Shown piece by piece: positions 41,452 through 48,318 of a stretch of DNA of 64,000 nt. Where the stretch lies: IMG/VR virus record IMGVR_UViG_3300050821_016057, positions 35,862 to 99,861 of that record; one strand, 5' to 3'. Numbering within the stretch: the first letter of the stretch is position 1; the number at the start of each line of letters is the position of its first letter. The position numbers and the translations under genes are program-made. This DNA comes from a virus. Below the pieces are notes generated by a model. It worked only from the letters and a program-made list of their open reading frames with translations. It ran no database searches and was not told the DNA's origin.

Positions 41452-42062
41452 GCGCCACCACCAGGAAGCGGGCTGACGGTAGCGAGTACGCCCGGGAGGC
41501 TGAGGACTACTACCGGACGCCCGCCTGGGCGGTCCGGGTCATCCACCCGTACTTGCCGCCGGACAGCGACAACCTCAGCGTTCTTGACGCGGGTGCGGGT
41601 GACGGGGCGATCGCGGACGCGCTCCCGTACGGACTGCGGACGCTTTGCTCGGAGCAGAACGCCCACAAGCGGGAGGCGCTGTGCGAGAAGGGTTACAACC
41701 TCGTCGGTTGGGAGGGGGAGGCTGATTTCTTCAGCACGTGTACGTGCTTCGACCTCGTCGTCATGAACCCACCCTACGCGCAGGCGATGGAGTTTGTCCG
41801 GCACGCCATCAAGATCACCGAGGAGGAGAACGGGATGGTGGCGGCGCTGCTCAGGCTCCCGTGGCTGGCCAGTCAGGTGCGAGCCTCGTTCCACCGGGCG
41901 CATCCGGCACAAGTGCTGGTGCTACCTCGTCGCCCGAGCTTCACCAAGGACGGTAAGACCGACGCGACCGACTACGCGTGGTTCTGCTGGGGGAACAACT
42001 CGGGGGCTCGGCGACCCACCTTGGCTGGCACGTGGGAGATCCTCGAAGTGGAGGGCAAGTGA
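41448..42062 (+). CDS. DNA N6-adenine methyltransferase
   Basis: 204 residues from ATG at 41448. Motif I is LDAGAGDGAIADAL (near 46) for SAM binding; motif IV is VVMNPPYAQA (near 103), typical of adenine-N6 enzymes. No separate target-recognition domain, so short. Modifies phage DNA alongside the cytosine enzyme at 20330; recognition site unknown. Confidence 0.85.
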   Translation: MSATTRKRADGSEYAREAEDYYRTPAWAVRVIHPYLPPDSDNLSVLDAGAGDGAIADALPYGLRTLCSEQNAHKREALCEKGYNLVGWEGEADFFSTCTCFDLVVMNPPYAQAMEFVRHAIKITEEENGMVAALLRLPWLASQVRASFHRAHPAQVLVLPRRPSFTKDGKTDATDYAWFCWGNNSGARRPTLAGTWEILEVEGK

Positions 42063-42265
42063 GCAACGATAACGATTGCGAACCGGATTGTTGGGAACCG
42101 GGGTTTCAGGTCCTAGAACCCGGGAACCACTGCGGACCGCCAAACATGTGGGCTGTCATGGAGGCCGAGTGCGCGGAGGTCTGCTACGCACACAACAAGA
42201 AGGCCGCGCAAGCCATCGCGGACGCGCTCAACCGAGAGTGGGACGACGAGGAGAAGCACCCGTGA
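42059..42265 (+). CDS. Small acidic hypothetical protein
   Basis: 68 residues from GTG at 42059. Asp/Cys-rich N-terminus (CEPDCWEPG) and helical end. Unknown. Confidence 0.55.
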   Translation: MSNDNDCEPDCWEPGFQVLEPGNHCGPPNMWAVMEAECAEVCYAHNKKAAQAIADALNREWDDEEKHP

Positions 42266-42417
42266 TGCCCGATGAGAAGTTCTGGCCGGTCGTCCTGGCG
42301 ATCGCGGTGGCGGTCGGGTTTGGCGGGTGGTGGTGCGCCGCCTACTCGGAATGCGACCGGCGCGGCGGGGCGTTCGTCGACGCGGTGTACACCTACGAGT
42401 GCGTGGAACGGCGATGA
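42265..42417 (+). CDS. Small membrane protein
   Basis: 50 residues from ATG at 42265 (GTG at 42262 also possible). A single N-terminal membrane helix (FWPVVLAIAVAVGFGGWWC) and a short outer tail with Cys. Unknown. Confidence 0.55.
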   Translation: MPDEKFWPVVLAIAVAVGFGGWWCAAYSECDRRGGAFVDAVYTYECVERR

Positions 42418-42572
42418 TTGTACGGATCCCGAAGGACCTGGAGGAGTGGATCAAGAAGGTGCAGCGGGACATGCAGGAGCGGTGCTGCATGACCGAGCCG
42501 CTGCCCGTCGCGTACCTGGCGGTCGAGATGCTCCGGCGCGGGCTGGCTGACATGGAGAAGCTGTCGCGATGA
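42414..42572 (+). CDS. Small hypothetical protein
   Basis: 52 residues from ATG at 42414. Pattern IVRIPKDLEEWIKK then LAVEMLRRGL resembles small ribbon-helix-helix proteins, so DNA binding is possible. Confidence 0.55.
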   Translation: MIVRIPKDLEEWIKKVQRDMQERCCMTEPLPVAYLAVEMLRRGLADMEKLSR

Positions 42573-42778
42573 TCATCAAGCTGACAGCGCCGGCCGCGCC
42601 CGGCGGGCACATCTGGATGAACATCCGCTTCATCGCGATGGTGGAGCGCGACCATGGGAACGGGTCGGAGGGGTCGATCGTGACGATGGCCTCGGGCCAG
42701 GGGGTGGTCGTCCGAGAGAGGGTCGAGGAGGTGCTGGCCAAGGTGCCGCCGGCCGGTCACCACGTGCCCGGCGGGTGA
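42569..42778 (+). CDS. Small hypothetical protein
   Basis: 69 residues from ATG at 42569. Beta-rich (IWMNIRFIAMVERD...SIVTMASGQGVVV). Similar tiny proteins of phage genomes have no known role. Last gene before an 88-bp gap. Confidence 0.6.
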   Translation: MIIKLTAPAAPGGHIWMNIRFIAMVERDHGNGSEGSIVTMASGQGVVVRERVEEVLAKVPPAGHHVPGG

Positions 42779-42816
42779 CGGGCTGCCCGAAGTAGCGCGT
42801 CGGTCGGGAGCGCGTG

Positions 42817-42822
42817 TACCTT
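42817..42822 (+). promoter_or_regulatory. TACCTT -10 box with leader
   Basis: TANNNT box in the gap after 42778. A 44-nt stretch with gaaggga runs from the box to ATG 42867. No clear -35. Confidence 0.4.
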
Positions 42823-42866
42823 GGGCGGGCGCCGGACGACCGGCCTCCACCCGAAGGGAACCGACC

Positions 42867-43511
42867 ATGACGACGCAAGTGCTCCTCGCCACCACCACCA
42901 TCACCTACCAGGGTCAGGCGCTCGTCGTGCAGGCGGGCGAGAACGTGTCCGACACGTCCATCCAGGCCGAGCTGACCGCGGCGGGCGCGACGTTCGCCCC
43001 GACCGGCGACGCCAACGTGGCGGCCGCCCAGCTGGTCGTGCAGAAGCTGCGCAGCCACGGGGCGAACGAGCAGACGTGCACCAACGTGATGGCGGCGGCG
43101 GCCGCCCAGACCGCGTACGCGGCGGCGCCCGTGCACGTGACGATCGACATCCCGCTGGCGACCATCCAGGCGCAGACGAGCGGCACCGCGTTCAACGTGG
43201 GGTCGGCGCTGCCCGCGAACGCCAAGCTGCTCTCGGCGGACATCAACGTGCTGACCGCGCTGTCGGGCGGCAGCGCCGCGTCGGCGGTCGCCACCCTGCA
43301 GGGCGGGTCGGACAGCGCGGGGAGCATCATCGCCTCGACCACCGTGTTCACCGGGGCGGCCACCCCGATTGCGACGCCGGGCAGCAACCCGTACACGGCG
43401 CGCGGCGGGCAGCAGCTCAAGATGACCATCACCGGGGACGGCACGCACGCGCTGTCCACGCTGACGGCCGGCCACCTGAGCGTCGACGTGGTCTACAGCG
43501 TCCTCGCCTGA
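42867..43511 (+). CDS. Putative structural (decoration or tail) protein
   Basis: 214 residues from ATG at 42867 with gaaggga. Ala/Thr/Gly-rich, beta-type, few charges: typical of virion surface proteins. The first 90 residues are related to the start of the 54463 protein (GA.FAP....AA..V..LR..GA.E......M.AA in both). Own promoter and terminator-like box after it suggest separate expression. Major capsid is not excluded but it is short for that. Confidence 0.6.
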   Translation: MTTQVLLATTTITYQGQALVVQAGENVSDTSIQAELTAAGATFAPTGDANVAAAQLVVQKLRSHGANEQTCTNVMAAAAAQTAYAAAPVHVTIDIPLATIQAQTSGTAFNVGSALPANAKLLSADINVLTALSGGSAASAVATLQGGSDSAGSIIASTTVFTGAATPIATPGSNPYTARGGQQLKMTITGDGTHALSTLTAGHLSVDVVYSVLA

Positions 43512-43513
43512 GC

Positions 43514-43523
43514 GCGGCATAAG
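43514..43523 (+). promoter_or_regulatory. GCGGCATAAG promoter box
   Basis: Two bases after the preceding stop. The 38-nt leader has a hairpin CCTCGGG...CCCGAGG and ends in gaggagg. Confidence 0.65.
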
Positions 43524-43561
43524 GGTCCTCGGGTGGCGAGCGGCCGCCCGAGGAGGACGCG

Positions 43562-43774
43562 ATGCCGAGAGCGAACGGTTTGACCGTGGGGAGCCTGAGG
43601 GCGCTGATCAAGGACGTGAGGGACGACACGGTCGTGCTGGTGCCGGCGCCCGACCACTCGTACGAGCGGGCCACCGCGAGTCTCCGCGAGGTGGCGCACG
43701 AGGGGACCAACCGGTACGCGGAGGTGGACCCGGCGGGCGGGCCGGTGTCGGTGACCGCGCTGGTGATCTCGTGA
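43562..43774 (+). CDS. Small protein, member 1 of a tandem family
   Basis: 70 residues from ATG at 43562. LTVGSLRALIKDVRDDTVVLVPAP follows the pattern TV..L...L.....D..V...., seen in small phage and plasmid proteins. The next two genes are paralogs. Function unknown. Confidence 0.65.
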   Translation: MPRANGLTVGSLRALIKDVRDDTVVLVPAPDHSYERATASLREVAHEGTNRYAEVDPAGGPVSVTALVIS

Positions 43775-44019
43775 ACGCGTGGCTGACGGTCGGGCAGCTC
43801 CGGGAGGCGCTGACCCGGCTGGGCACGGCGGACGTGCCGGACGACGCGCTCGTGGTGACGGACGACGGCGGGGGGTTGCTGGACGTGCGGGTGGGGGTGG
43901 AGGTGGTGGTGGTGGTGGAGGCGGCGAGGTTGTGCGACGCGACCGTGCTGGTGCCGTGCAACGGTTCGGTGGACGTGCCGGCGGGCAGCCGGGTCGTGAA
44001 GGTGCTGGTGATCCGGTGA
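43771..44019 (+). CDS. Small protein, member 2 of a tandem family
   Basis: 82 residues from GTG at 43771. LTVGQLREALTRLGTADVPDDALVV matches the previous protein. A valine/glutamate repeat (VGVEVVVVVEAA) is encoded by a GGTGGT-rich simple stretch near 43895-43920. Confidence 0.6.
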   Translation: MNAWLTVGQLREALTRLGTADVPDDALVVTDDGGGLLDVRVGVEVVVVVEAARLCDATVLVPCNGSVDVPAGSRVVKVLVIR

Positions 44020-44228
44020 ACATCAAGCAGGTGCTGGGTCGGTTGGTGCAGCTCCGGTACGAGGGGGTGCCGGAGGACGCGGAGGTGGTGATCGAGACGG
44101 TCCGCGGTTCCGAGACGGTTGCCGAGGTCAACGCGACCTGTAGGCACGACAAGAAGCGGCTCACCGTGGTCGTCCAGTCCAGGGAGCTGATCGACGACCT
44201 GGGGCGGCCGAGGAAGGTGATTCGATGA
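44016..44228 (+). CDS. Small protein, member 3 of a tandem family
   Basis: 70 residues from GTG at 44016. IKQVLGRLVQLRYEGVPEDAEVVIE keeps the family pattern with a shorter C-terminus. Translationally coupled to the Ntn hydrolase gene that follows. Confidence 0.6.
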   Translation: MNIKQVLGRLVQLRYEGVPEDAEVVIETVRGSETVAEVNATCRHDKKRLTVVVQSRELIDDLGRPRKVIR

Positions 44229-44818
44229 CGACGGTGGCGTGGGACGGCAAGACGCTGGCGACGGACAGCCAGGGGACGACCGAGGCCGGGTTCAAGTCCC
44301 GGATGACCAAGTTGTTCGTGAGCGCGGACAAGAAGCGGGCGTTCGCGGGAACGGGGAGCCGGGCCGAGATCCACGAGCTTCAGGACTGGCTGATCCGGAT
44401 GAACCGCGACTCCGACAACCGTCCCACCCTAACGGATGACGCCACCCACGGGATCTACGTGGACGAGTACGGGGCGTACTACGTGGAGGGCAAGCGTCCG
44501 GTGCTGATCCCGGTCGAGGACACGGTGACCGGGGTGGGGTCCGGGCGCAACATGGCCATCGCGGCGTTGAGGTGCGGGAGGACGGCCGAGCAGGCGGTAT
44601 TGTTGGCCGAGGAGTTCGACGCGTGGTCGTCGGGTCCCGTGCAGACCTGGGAGGCGCCCGAGAGCGAGGTATTCGGGCCCATCAAAGTCGAGACCAAACC
44701 GGCCCCCGACCCCGACACGGGCGAGCACGACCCGTGGTGCGCCGAGTTCGACCCGACGGCGGGCCCGATCGAGTACCGGGACCTCCAGGCGATCGAGGAC
44801 GCGGGGTGGGTCCGATGA
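44225..44818 (+). CDS. HslV/proteasome-beta-like N-terminal-threonine hydrolase
   Basis: 197 residues from ATG at 44225. After Met comes TTVAWDGKTLATDSQ, aligning with the HslV start (catalytic Thr1, Asp near 13), MTKLF gives the Lys (position 28, as Lys33 of HslV), AFAGTGSRAEI matches the AGFAGG.AD.. strand, and GVGSGRNMAIAALRCGRTAEQA gives the conserved GSG. The core therefore looks catalytically intact. In the family this acts as a dodecameric or heptameric peptidase fed by an AAA unfoldase. A C-terminal extra 50 residues is unique here. The ARC/Mpa-like ATPase is 12 kb upstream. Confidence 0.8.
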   Translation: MTTVAWDGKTLATDSQGTTEAGFKSRMTKLFVSADKKRAFAGTGSRAEIHELQDWLIRMNRDSDNRPTLTDDATHGIYVDEYGAYYVEGKRPVLIPVEDTVTGVGSGRNMAIAALRCGRTAEQAVLLAEEFDAWSSGPVQTWEAPESEVFGPIKVETKPAPDPDTGEHDPWCAEFDPTAGPIEYRDLQAIEDAGWVR

Positions 44819-45030
44819 TCGACATCACTTACCGCGGGGCGGCGTTCGAGCAGGCCTACCGGGACCTGGAGGATAGGATCAAGTTCAACCACCACAACGC
44901 CGCCATGCACGCGCGGAGTGGCGACCTGGAGGGGCAGCTCGAGTCGGCGAGGAGCATGGCGCGCGCGGAGGCGTACGAGCTGGCGCTGTGGAACCTGAAG
45001 CGAATCGCGAAGGAGCACGGGTTCGGCTAG
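44815..45030 (+). CDS. Small helical hypothetical protein
   Basis: 71 residues from ATG at 44815 (ATGA). Helical, His-rich in the middle. Possibly a partner of the upstream hydrolase because of coupling. Unknown. Confidence 0.6.
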   Translation: MIDITYRGAAFEQAYRDLEDRIKFNHHNAAMHARSGDLEGQLESARSMARAEAYELALWNLKRIAKEHGFG

Positions 45031-45033
45031 CCT
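45028..45033 (+). promoter_or_regulatory. TAGCCT -10 box, leaderless type
   Basis: Box overlaps the preceding stop; 7 nt to ATG 45041. Confidence 0.5.
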
Positions 45034-45040
45034 GCCAGGC

Positions 45041-45394
45041 ATGGCCCTGGACCCGTGCAGCACCGCCCAGCTCGTCGCGTGGCTGACCGAGCGGGCCGAC
45101 GACCGGCAGTTCGTCCTGGAGAGCGCGGACACGTTCTGGAGGCTGGCGCCCGGCAGGTTCCCGGCCGCGCTGTCGCTGGCCCCGGCGGCGGGCGAGCGGG
45201 CGCTGATGGTCGCGTACGCGATGCTCTACCGCCGGCAGACGTTCCGGGGCTGCATGGTGGTGGGGCGCGCCTACCTGACGATCGCGCAGGGGCTGCTCGC
45301 CCAGGACGCGCGGTTCCAGGTCCAGCTGTACGACCTGCGCAACCCCGTGACCCCGTACACGCCGGGCGGCCGCGGGGTGGTGGGCGGCCCGTGA
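45041..45394 (+). CDS. Hypothetical protein
   Basis: 117 residues from ATG at 45041. Helical globular pattern (LVAWLTERADDRQFVLESADTFWRL). Unknown. Confidence 0.65.
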   Translation: MALDPCSTAQLVAWLTERADDRQFVLESADTFWRLAPGRFPAALSLAPAAGERALMVAYAMLYRRQTFRGCMVVGRAYLTIAQGLLAQDARFQVQLYDLRNPVTPYTPGGRGVVGGP

Positions 45395-45395
45395 G

Positions 45396-45413
45396 CCCAA
45401 ACCCGGGTTTGGG
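45396..45413. repeat. 18-bp palindrome, copy 12
   Basis: Immediately after the stop codon, with the same spacing to the next promoter box as copy 11. Confidence 0.95.
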
Positions 45414-45416
45414 TGG

Positions 45417-45426
45417 GCGGCATAAG
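45417..45426 (+). promoter_or_regulatory. GCGGCATAAG box, leaderless type
   Basis: ATG 45433 follows after 6 nt. Confidence 0.7.
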
Positions 45427-45432
45427 GGGGGG

Positions 45433-45591
45433 ATGGTGATCTTCTGGACGGGCGTGGGGGTGGGGACGGTGTCGACGCTGCTGGTGGGGCTGTTCCTGTC
45501 GGCGGCCAGGGGGGCGTGGGCGGACCGGCCGAGCCGGCGGTCCCTGACCTACCGGGGTAAGCTGTGGGAAGACCGAGGAGACGACCGATGA
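45433..45591 (+). CDS. Small membrane protein
   Basis: 52 residues from ATG at 45433. Membrane helix VGVGTVSTLLVGLFLSAA (about 7-24), then a basic tail. Unknown. Confidence 0.6.
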   Translation: MVIFWTGVGVGTVSTLLVGLFLSAARGAWADRPSRRSLTYRGKLWEDRGDDR

Positions 45592-46013
45592 ACGGACTAT
45601 GCGAGCACAACCAGAACCCTAGGACGTGCCTGACCTGCTTCCGGAAGCCGAAGGTGAACCAGCAGCAGGCCCAGGCCCCCCAGCAGGGGCCGGACGTGCC
45701 CAGGAACGCGCTGGGGGCGCCGGTCGTGCGCGGGTACGGGGCCAAGCCGCCCCTGCGCACCGGGGACCGCACGGGGAGCAATGTCGGCCAGCCCGGCAAG
45801 AGCCAGCCCGAAGTCTCGGAGGCCGAGCGGGAGGCGTACCGGTACCCGCAGGGACGCCCCGCGTTCCAGCCTGGCGCGCTCGTCACCCAGCCGGTCGCGC
45901 ACACGACCGAGAGCCCGGGCACGTACGACCGGGACGGGCTGTGGCAGCCGGCCGAGAAGCCGCAGCTGATGGACCAGCTGCCCAGCCACCCGAAAGCGCC
46001 CCCTCCCCGATGA
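45588..46013 (+). CDS. Hypothetical protein
   Basis: 141 residues from ATG at 45588. An N-terminal CEHN...CLTC zinc-like knuckle, then Pro/Gln-rich low-complexity sequence. The N-terminal phrase CEHNQNPRTCLTCF is reminiscent of short phage tail-adaptor zinc motifs but not assigned. Confidence 0.6.
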   Translation: MNGLCEHNQNPRTCLTCFRKPKVNQQQAQAPQQGPDVPRNALGAPVVRGYGAKPPLRTGDRTGSNVGQPGKSQPEVSEAEREAYRYPQGRPAFQPGALVTQPVAHTTESPGTYDRDGLWQPAEKPQLMDQLPSHPKAPPPR

Positions 46014-46318
46014 AACAGCCCCGGTATCACGTGCACGGTGCCGCTTATCACTTTGAACTTCTGCCGTACGAGGCTCGGGAGTTGAACGAGGATGGCACCA
46101 CTTCAAGGGAGCTGCCTTCGGCCAAGTTCAGTACCCCTAAGCAGATCGGGGCGATGGTGGCGGCGCTGGTCGAGCAGGCGCACGTCTCGCAGGTGCTGTT
46201 CACTCGGCATGGTTGCTGGGCTTACGTGGGTGTCCCAGACGACCCAGAGATGACGGTTCGGGACCACCTGAGGGCGCTCCAGAAGGTGGTCACCGACGCG
46301 TGGGAGGCGGCCAAGTAG
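46010..46318 (+). CDS. Hypothetical protein, lower GC
   Basis: 102 residues from ATG at 46010. Beta-alpha pattern (YHVHGAAYHFELLPYEAR). Codons less GC-biased than neighbours. Unknown. Confidence 0.65.
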   Translation: MKQPRYHVHGAAYHFELLPYEARELNEDGTTSRELPSAKFSTPKQIGAMVAALVEQAHVSQVLFTRHGCWAYVGVPDDPEMTVRDHLRALQKVVTDAWEAAK

Positions 46319-46320
46319 TG

Positions 46321-46692
46321 ATGCCCGCGGTCGTGACCCGGCGAATGATGCCGCCGTGGGAGCTGTTCAAGGCGCACCTGAGGCGGGCCAGCCGCCCCCA
46401 CCTGGAGCGGCTGGCGGCCTGGCTGGGGATGCGGGACGCCCCCGCGTGGAGCGACCGGGCGCTGGTCAGGCGGGTGCGCCGGGTGACCCGGAGGGACCAG
46501 CGGCCCAGGCGAGTCATCCAGGAGCGCCACCTCAGGGAGGCCAGGCCCGAGGACCTGCGGCGGCTGGCCGACTACCTGGGGATCAGCGCTGCCGGGTGGA
46601 GCCCCGAGTCGATCGTGCAGCTCACGTGGGAGAAGGTGGACGCGCGCGCCGGTCAGGATAACGTGGGTCCGGAGGAGCAAGACGATGGCTGA
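46321..46692 (+). CDS. Hypothetical basic protein
   Basis: 123 residues from ATG at 46321. Arg-rich (about 20 percent), with repeated helix units LERLAAWLGM and LRRLADYLGI, each like a SAP/LEM-type DNA-binding helix pair. DNA binding is plausible. Confidence 0.6.
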   Translation: MPAVVTRRMMPPWELFKAHLRRASRPHLERLAAWLGMRDAPAWSDRALVRRVRRVTRRDQRPRRVIQERHLREARPEDLRRLADYLGISAAGWSPESIVQLTWEKVDARAGQDNVGPEEQDDG

Positions 46693-46936
46693 CTACCAGA
46701 AGGCGTGCAGCGCGGCCGACGCCGCGACCGAGAAGGCGAACGGGAGCAAGCAGAAGGGCGACCACGACGCGGCCGCCAGGGCGCACCGGGCGGCTGCCAG
46801 CGCGCTGTTCGCCTCGGGCAAGCCCGACGAGGCCAAGACGCACTCGGCCAAGGCGAAGGCGCACGCCGCGAAGGGCGGGGGGTCGGCGCCGGGCGCGGGC
46901 CTGGCCGCCTGGGCGAAGAAGGGCAAGAAGAAGTAG
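46685..46936 (+). CDS. Ala/Lys-rich small protein
   Basis: 83 residues from ATG at 46685. Almost half Ala, Lys and His in helical repeats (ARAHRAAASALFASGK), a TPR-like or histone-tail-like composition; ends KKGKKK. Related in style to 46947 and 19742. Confidence 0.6.
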   Translation: MADYQKACSAADAATEKANGSKQKGDHDAAARAHRAAASALFASGKPDEAKTHSAKAKAHAAKGGGSAPGAGLAAWAKKGKKK

Positions 46937-46939
46937 GCT
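46934..46939 (+). promoter_or_regulatory. TAGGCT -10 box, leaderless type
   Basis: Box overlaps the stop of the preceding gene; 7 nt to ATG 46947. Confidence 0.5.
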
Positions 46940-46946
46940 TCCCGTC

Positions 46947-47426
46947 ATGGGCGAGTTCAACGAGGACGAGCACCCGCGCGACGCCGGCCGGTTCACCGCG
47001 AAGGGCGGTGGGCAGCACGTGCGGGGGGCCGAGCGGGCCGCGTCCCTGAAGGTCCAGGCGGGCGAGCACCGCGAGCAGGCGGGCAAGCTGCGGTCGGCCG
47101 CCCGGGCGCACCGGGAGGCGGCCAAGAAGGCCACCGACCCGGCCCAGCGGGGCGAGCACCAGGCGCGGGCCAACCAACATGACGAGCGGGCGGCCCGGCA
47201 CGAGCAGGAGGCGGCCCGGCACGAGGGGGCGGCATCCGCGCACGGCCGGCCGAGCGCGTCCCGGGAGCCGCGGGAGCGCCGGGAGCGGGGCGAGAAGGGG
47301 GAGAAGGGCGAGGGGTTGGCCCGGTGGGCGGCCGAGAAGCTGGAGGGGGCCAAGGAGGGGGTGGAGCGGGCTGGCGAGCGGGTGAACGCCCTGGAGGAGG
47401 AACAGCTGAGGGAGGGGGGCCGGTGA
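46947..47426 (+). CDS. Ala/Arg/His-rich helical protein with HPRD-GRF start
   Basis: 159 residues from ATG at 46947. Begins EDEHPRDAGRFTAKGG, sharing HPRD..GRF.AK with the end of the 19742 protein. The rest is a long charged helix with AREHREAAKK-type repeats. In other phages similar N-termini belong to head-maturation or scaffold proteins; here it is inference. Confidence 0.6.
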   Translation: MGEFNEDEHPRDAGRFTAKGGGQHVRGAERAASLKVQAGEHREQAGKLRSAARAHREAAKKATDPAQRGEHQARANQHDERAARHEQEAARHEGAASAHGRPSASREPRERRERGEKGEKGEGLARWAAEKLEGAKEGVERAGERVNALEEEQLREGGR

Positions 47427-47911
47427 GCAACGGGCTGTCGGAGTGGAGCGGGAGGAGGGGCCCGGACGTCAGGCAGGCGATGATCCGGTTGGAGTCGCTC
47501 CCGCAGGCCCGGCACGGGGTGAGGCCGCCTCCCCCGCTGGTCGTGGACCAGAAGGACCGGTACCACCAGGCGTGCGCGCGGGCCGGCAACGGCGGGCACC
47601 TGTCGCCCGAGATCAAGCGGGCGCCGATCGAGGTCGTGCAGCTGGACGGGGTGCACACCATCCAGGGCTCGGTCAACCCGACCCGTGTGCTCCAGTACCT
47701 GCGCGACCCCGAGCTGACCCCGCGCGACGCGGTGGGGCCGCACGGCGGGCCGGTCGGCTACCCGATCGTCGTCCGGGCCGGCGGCATCCGGTGGCTGCAC
47801 GACGGGCACCACCGGGTGGTGGCCAACCTGCTCCGGGGCGAGCGGTCCATCCGGGCCCGGTACCTGGACCTGGACGCCCGCACCCCAAACCCGGGTTTGG
47901 GAGTCCGATGA
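47423..47911 (+). CDS. ParB/sulfiredoxin-fold protein
   Basis: 162 residues from GTG at 47423. PIEVVQLDGVHTIQG...WLHDGHHRVVANLLRGERSIRARY (about 75-150) follows the ParB-like pattern with DGHHR in place of GERR. Probably a DNA- or nucleotide-binding enzyme of the ParB/Srx fold, different from the 21763 protein. The C-terminus is PNPGLGVR, encoded by the palindrome. Confidence 0.6.
   Translation: MSNGLSEWSGRRGPDVRQAMIRLESLPQARHGVRPPPPLVVDQKDRYHQACARAGNGGHLSPEIKRAPIEVVQLDGVHTIQGSVNPTRVLQYLRDPELTPRDAVGPHGGPVGYPIVVRAGGIRWLHDGHHRVVANLLRGERSIRARYLDLDARTPNPGLGVR
47884..47901. repeat. 18-bp palindrome, copy 13 (inside a gene)
   Basis: Encodes PNPGLG right before the C-terminal VR and stop of the ParB-like protein. 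Confidence 0.95.
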
Positions 47912-48144
47912 AGGACGACATCCGCCCCCGCGGGACCGTACAAGTCCAGTGCCACAAGTGCACCTGGCACTTCTGGGTGGGCGCTCTTGATGCGCGCTTG
48001 CCTGATGGACCCTTCGAGTGCGACTCGTGTGAGAAGGGCCTCGTGTTCCACGCCCAATGCTTGGACTGCAAGGCGAAGGCAGCCGCGGGGCTCATCCCCG
48101 GGGGACCGGACAGCAAGTGCGCCTGTGAGGAGAAAGCGTCATGA
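47908..48144 (+). CDS. Small zinc-ribbon protein
   Basis: 78 residues from ATG at 47908. CHKC...CDSC and CLDC...CAC give two Cys4 sites. Probable nucleic-acid or protein-binding ribbon. Confidence 0.6.
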   Translation: MKDDIRPRGTVQVQCHKCTWHFWVGALDARLPDGPFECDSCEKGLVFHAQCLDCKAKAAAGLIPGGPDSKCACEEKAS

Positions 48145-48209
48145 CCCAGCCTACAACCAGCTACACCACAACCGAGTGGCAGCCGAAACCAAGCCAGGAC
48201 GGCCGGTAG
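48141..48209 (+). CDS. Possible 22-residue peptide
   Basis: ATG at 48141 overlaps the preceding stop; Thr-rich peptide ending at TAG 48207. Good overlap but too short to be sure. Confidence 0.35.
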   Translation: MTQPTTSYTTTEWQPKPSQDGR

Positions 48210-48215
48210 GTGGAC

Positions 48216-48233
48216 CCCAAACCCGGGTTTGGG
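48216..48233. repeat. 18-bp palindrome, copy 14
   Basis: Only 332 bp after copy 13, the closest pair. It ends 19 bp before the -35 box of the second strong promoter, similar to copy 1. Confidence 0.95.
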
Positions 48234-48242
48234 GGCCGGCGG

Positions 48243-48281
48243 ATAAAAAGACTTGCACAACCGACTCGAGTAGGGGATAAC
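48243..48281 (+). promoter_or_regulatory. Second strong sigma70-like promoter
   Basis: ATAAAAAGACTTGCA then TTGCAC (48253-48258), 17 bp, GATAAC (48276-48281), AAGGTT. Near-duplicate of the promoter at 5901; both lie behind a palindrome copy. Confidence 0.8.
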
Positions 48282-48290
48282 AAGGTTGCG

Positions 48291-48302
48291 GCGCTGAGGC
48301 GC
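48291..48302 (+). promoter_or_regulatory. GCGCTGAGGCGC leader hairpin
   Basis: Starts about 3 nt after the predicted transcription start and is followed by gggagg. GGCGC/GCGCC stem with a TGAG loop. Confidence 0.6.
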
Positions 48303-48318
48303 CCGGGAGGATGTCCAG

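Noticed and set aside
43889-43925. GGTGGT-rich simple repeat
   Set aside because: It codes Val/Glu within a good open gene and has no regulatory or recombination feature that I can support.
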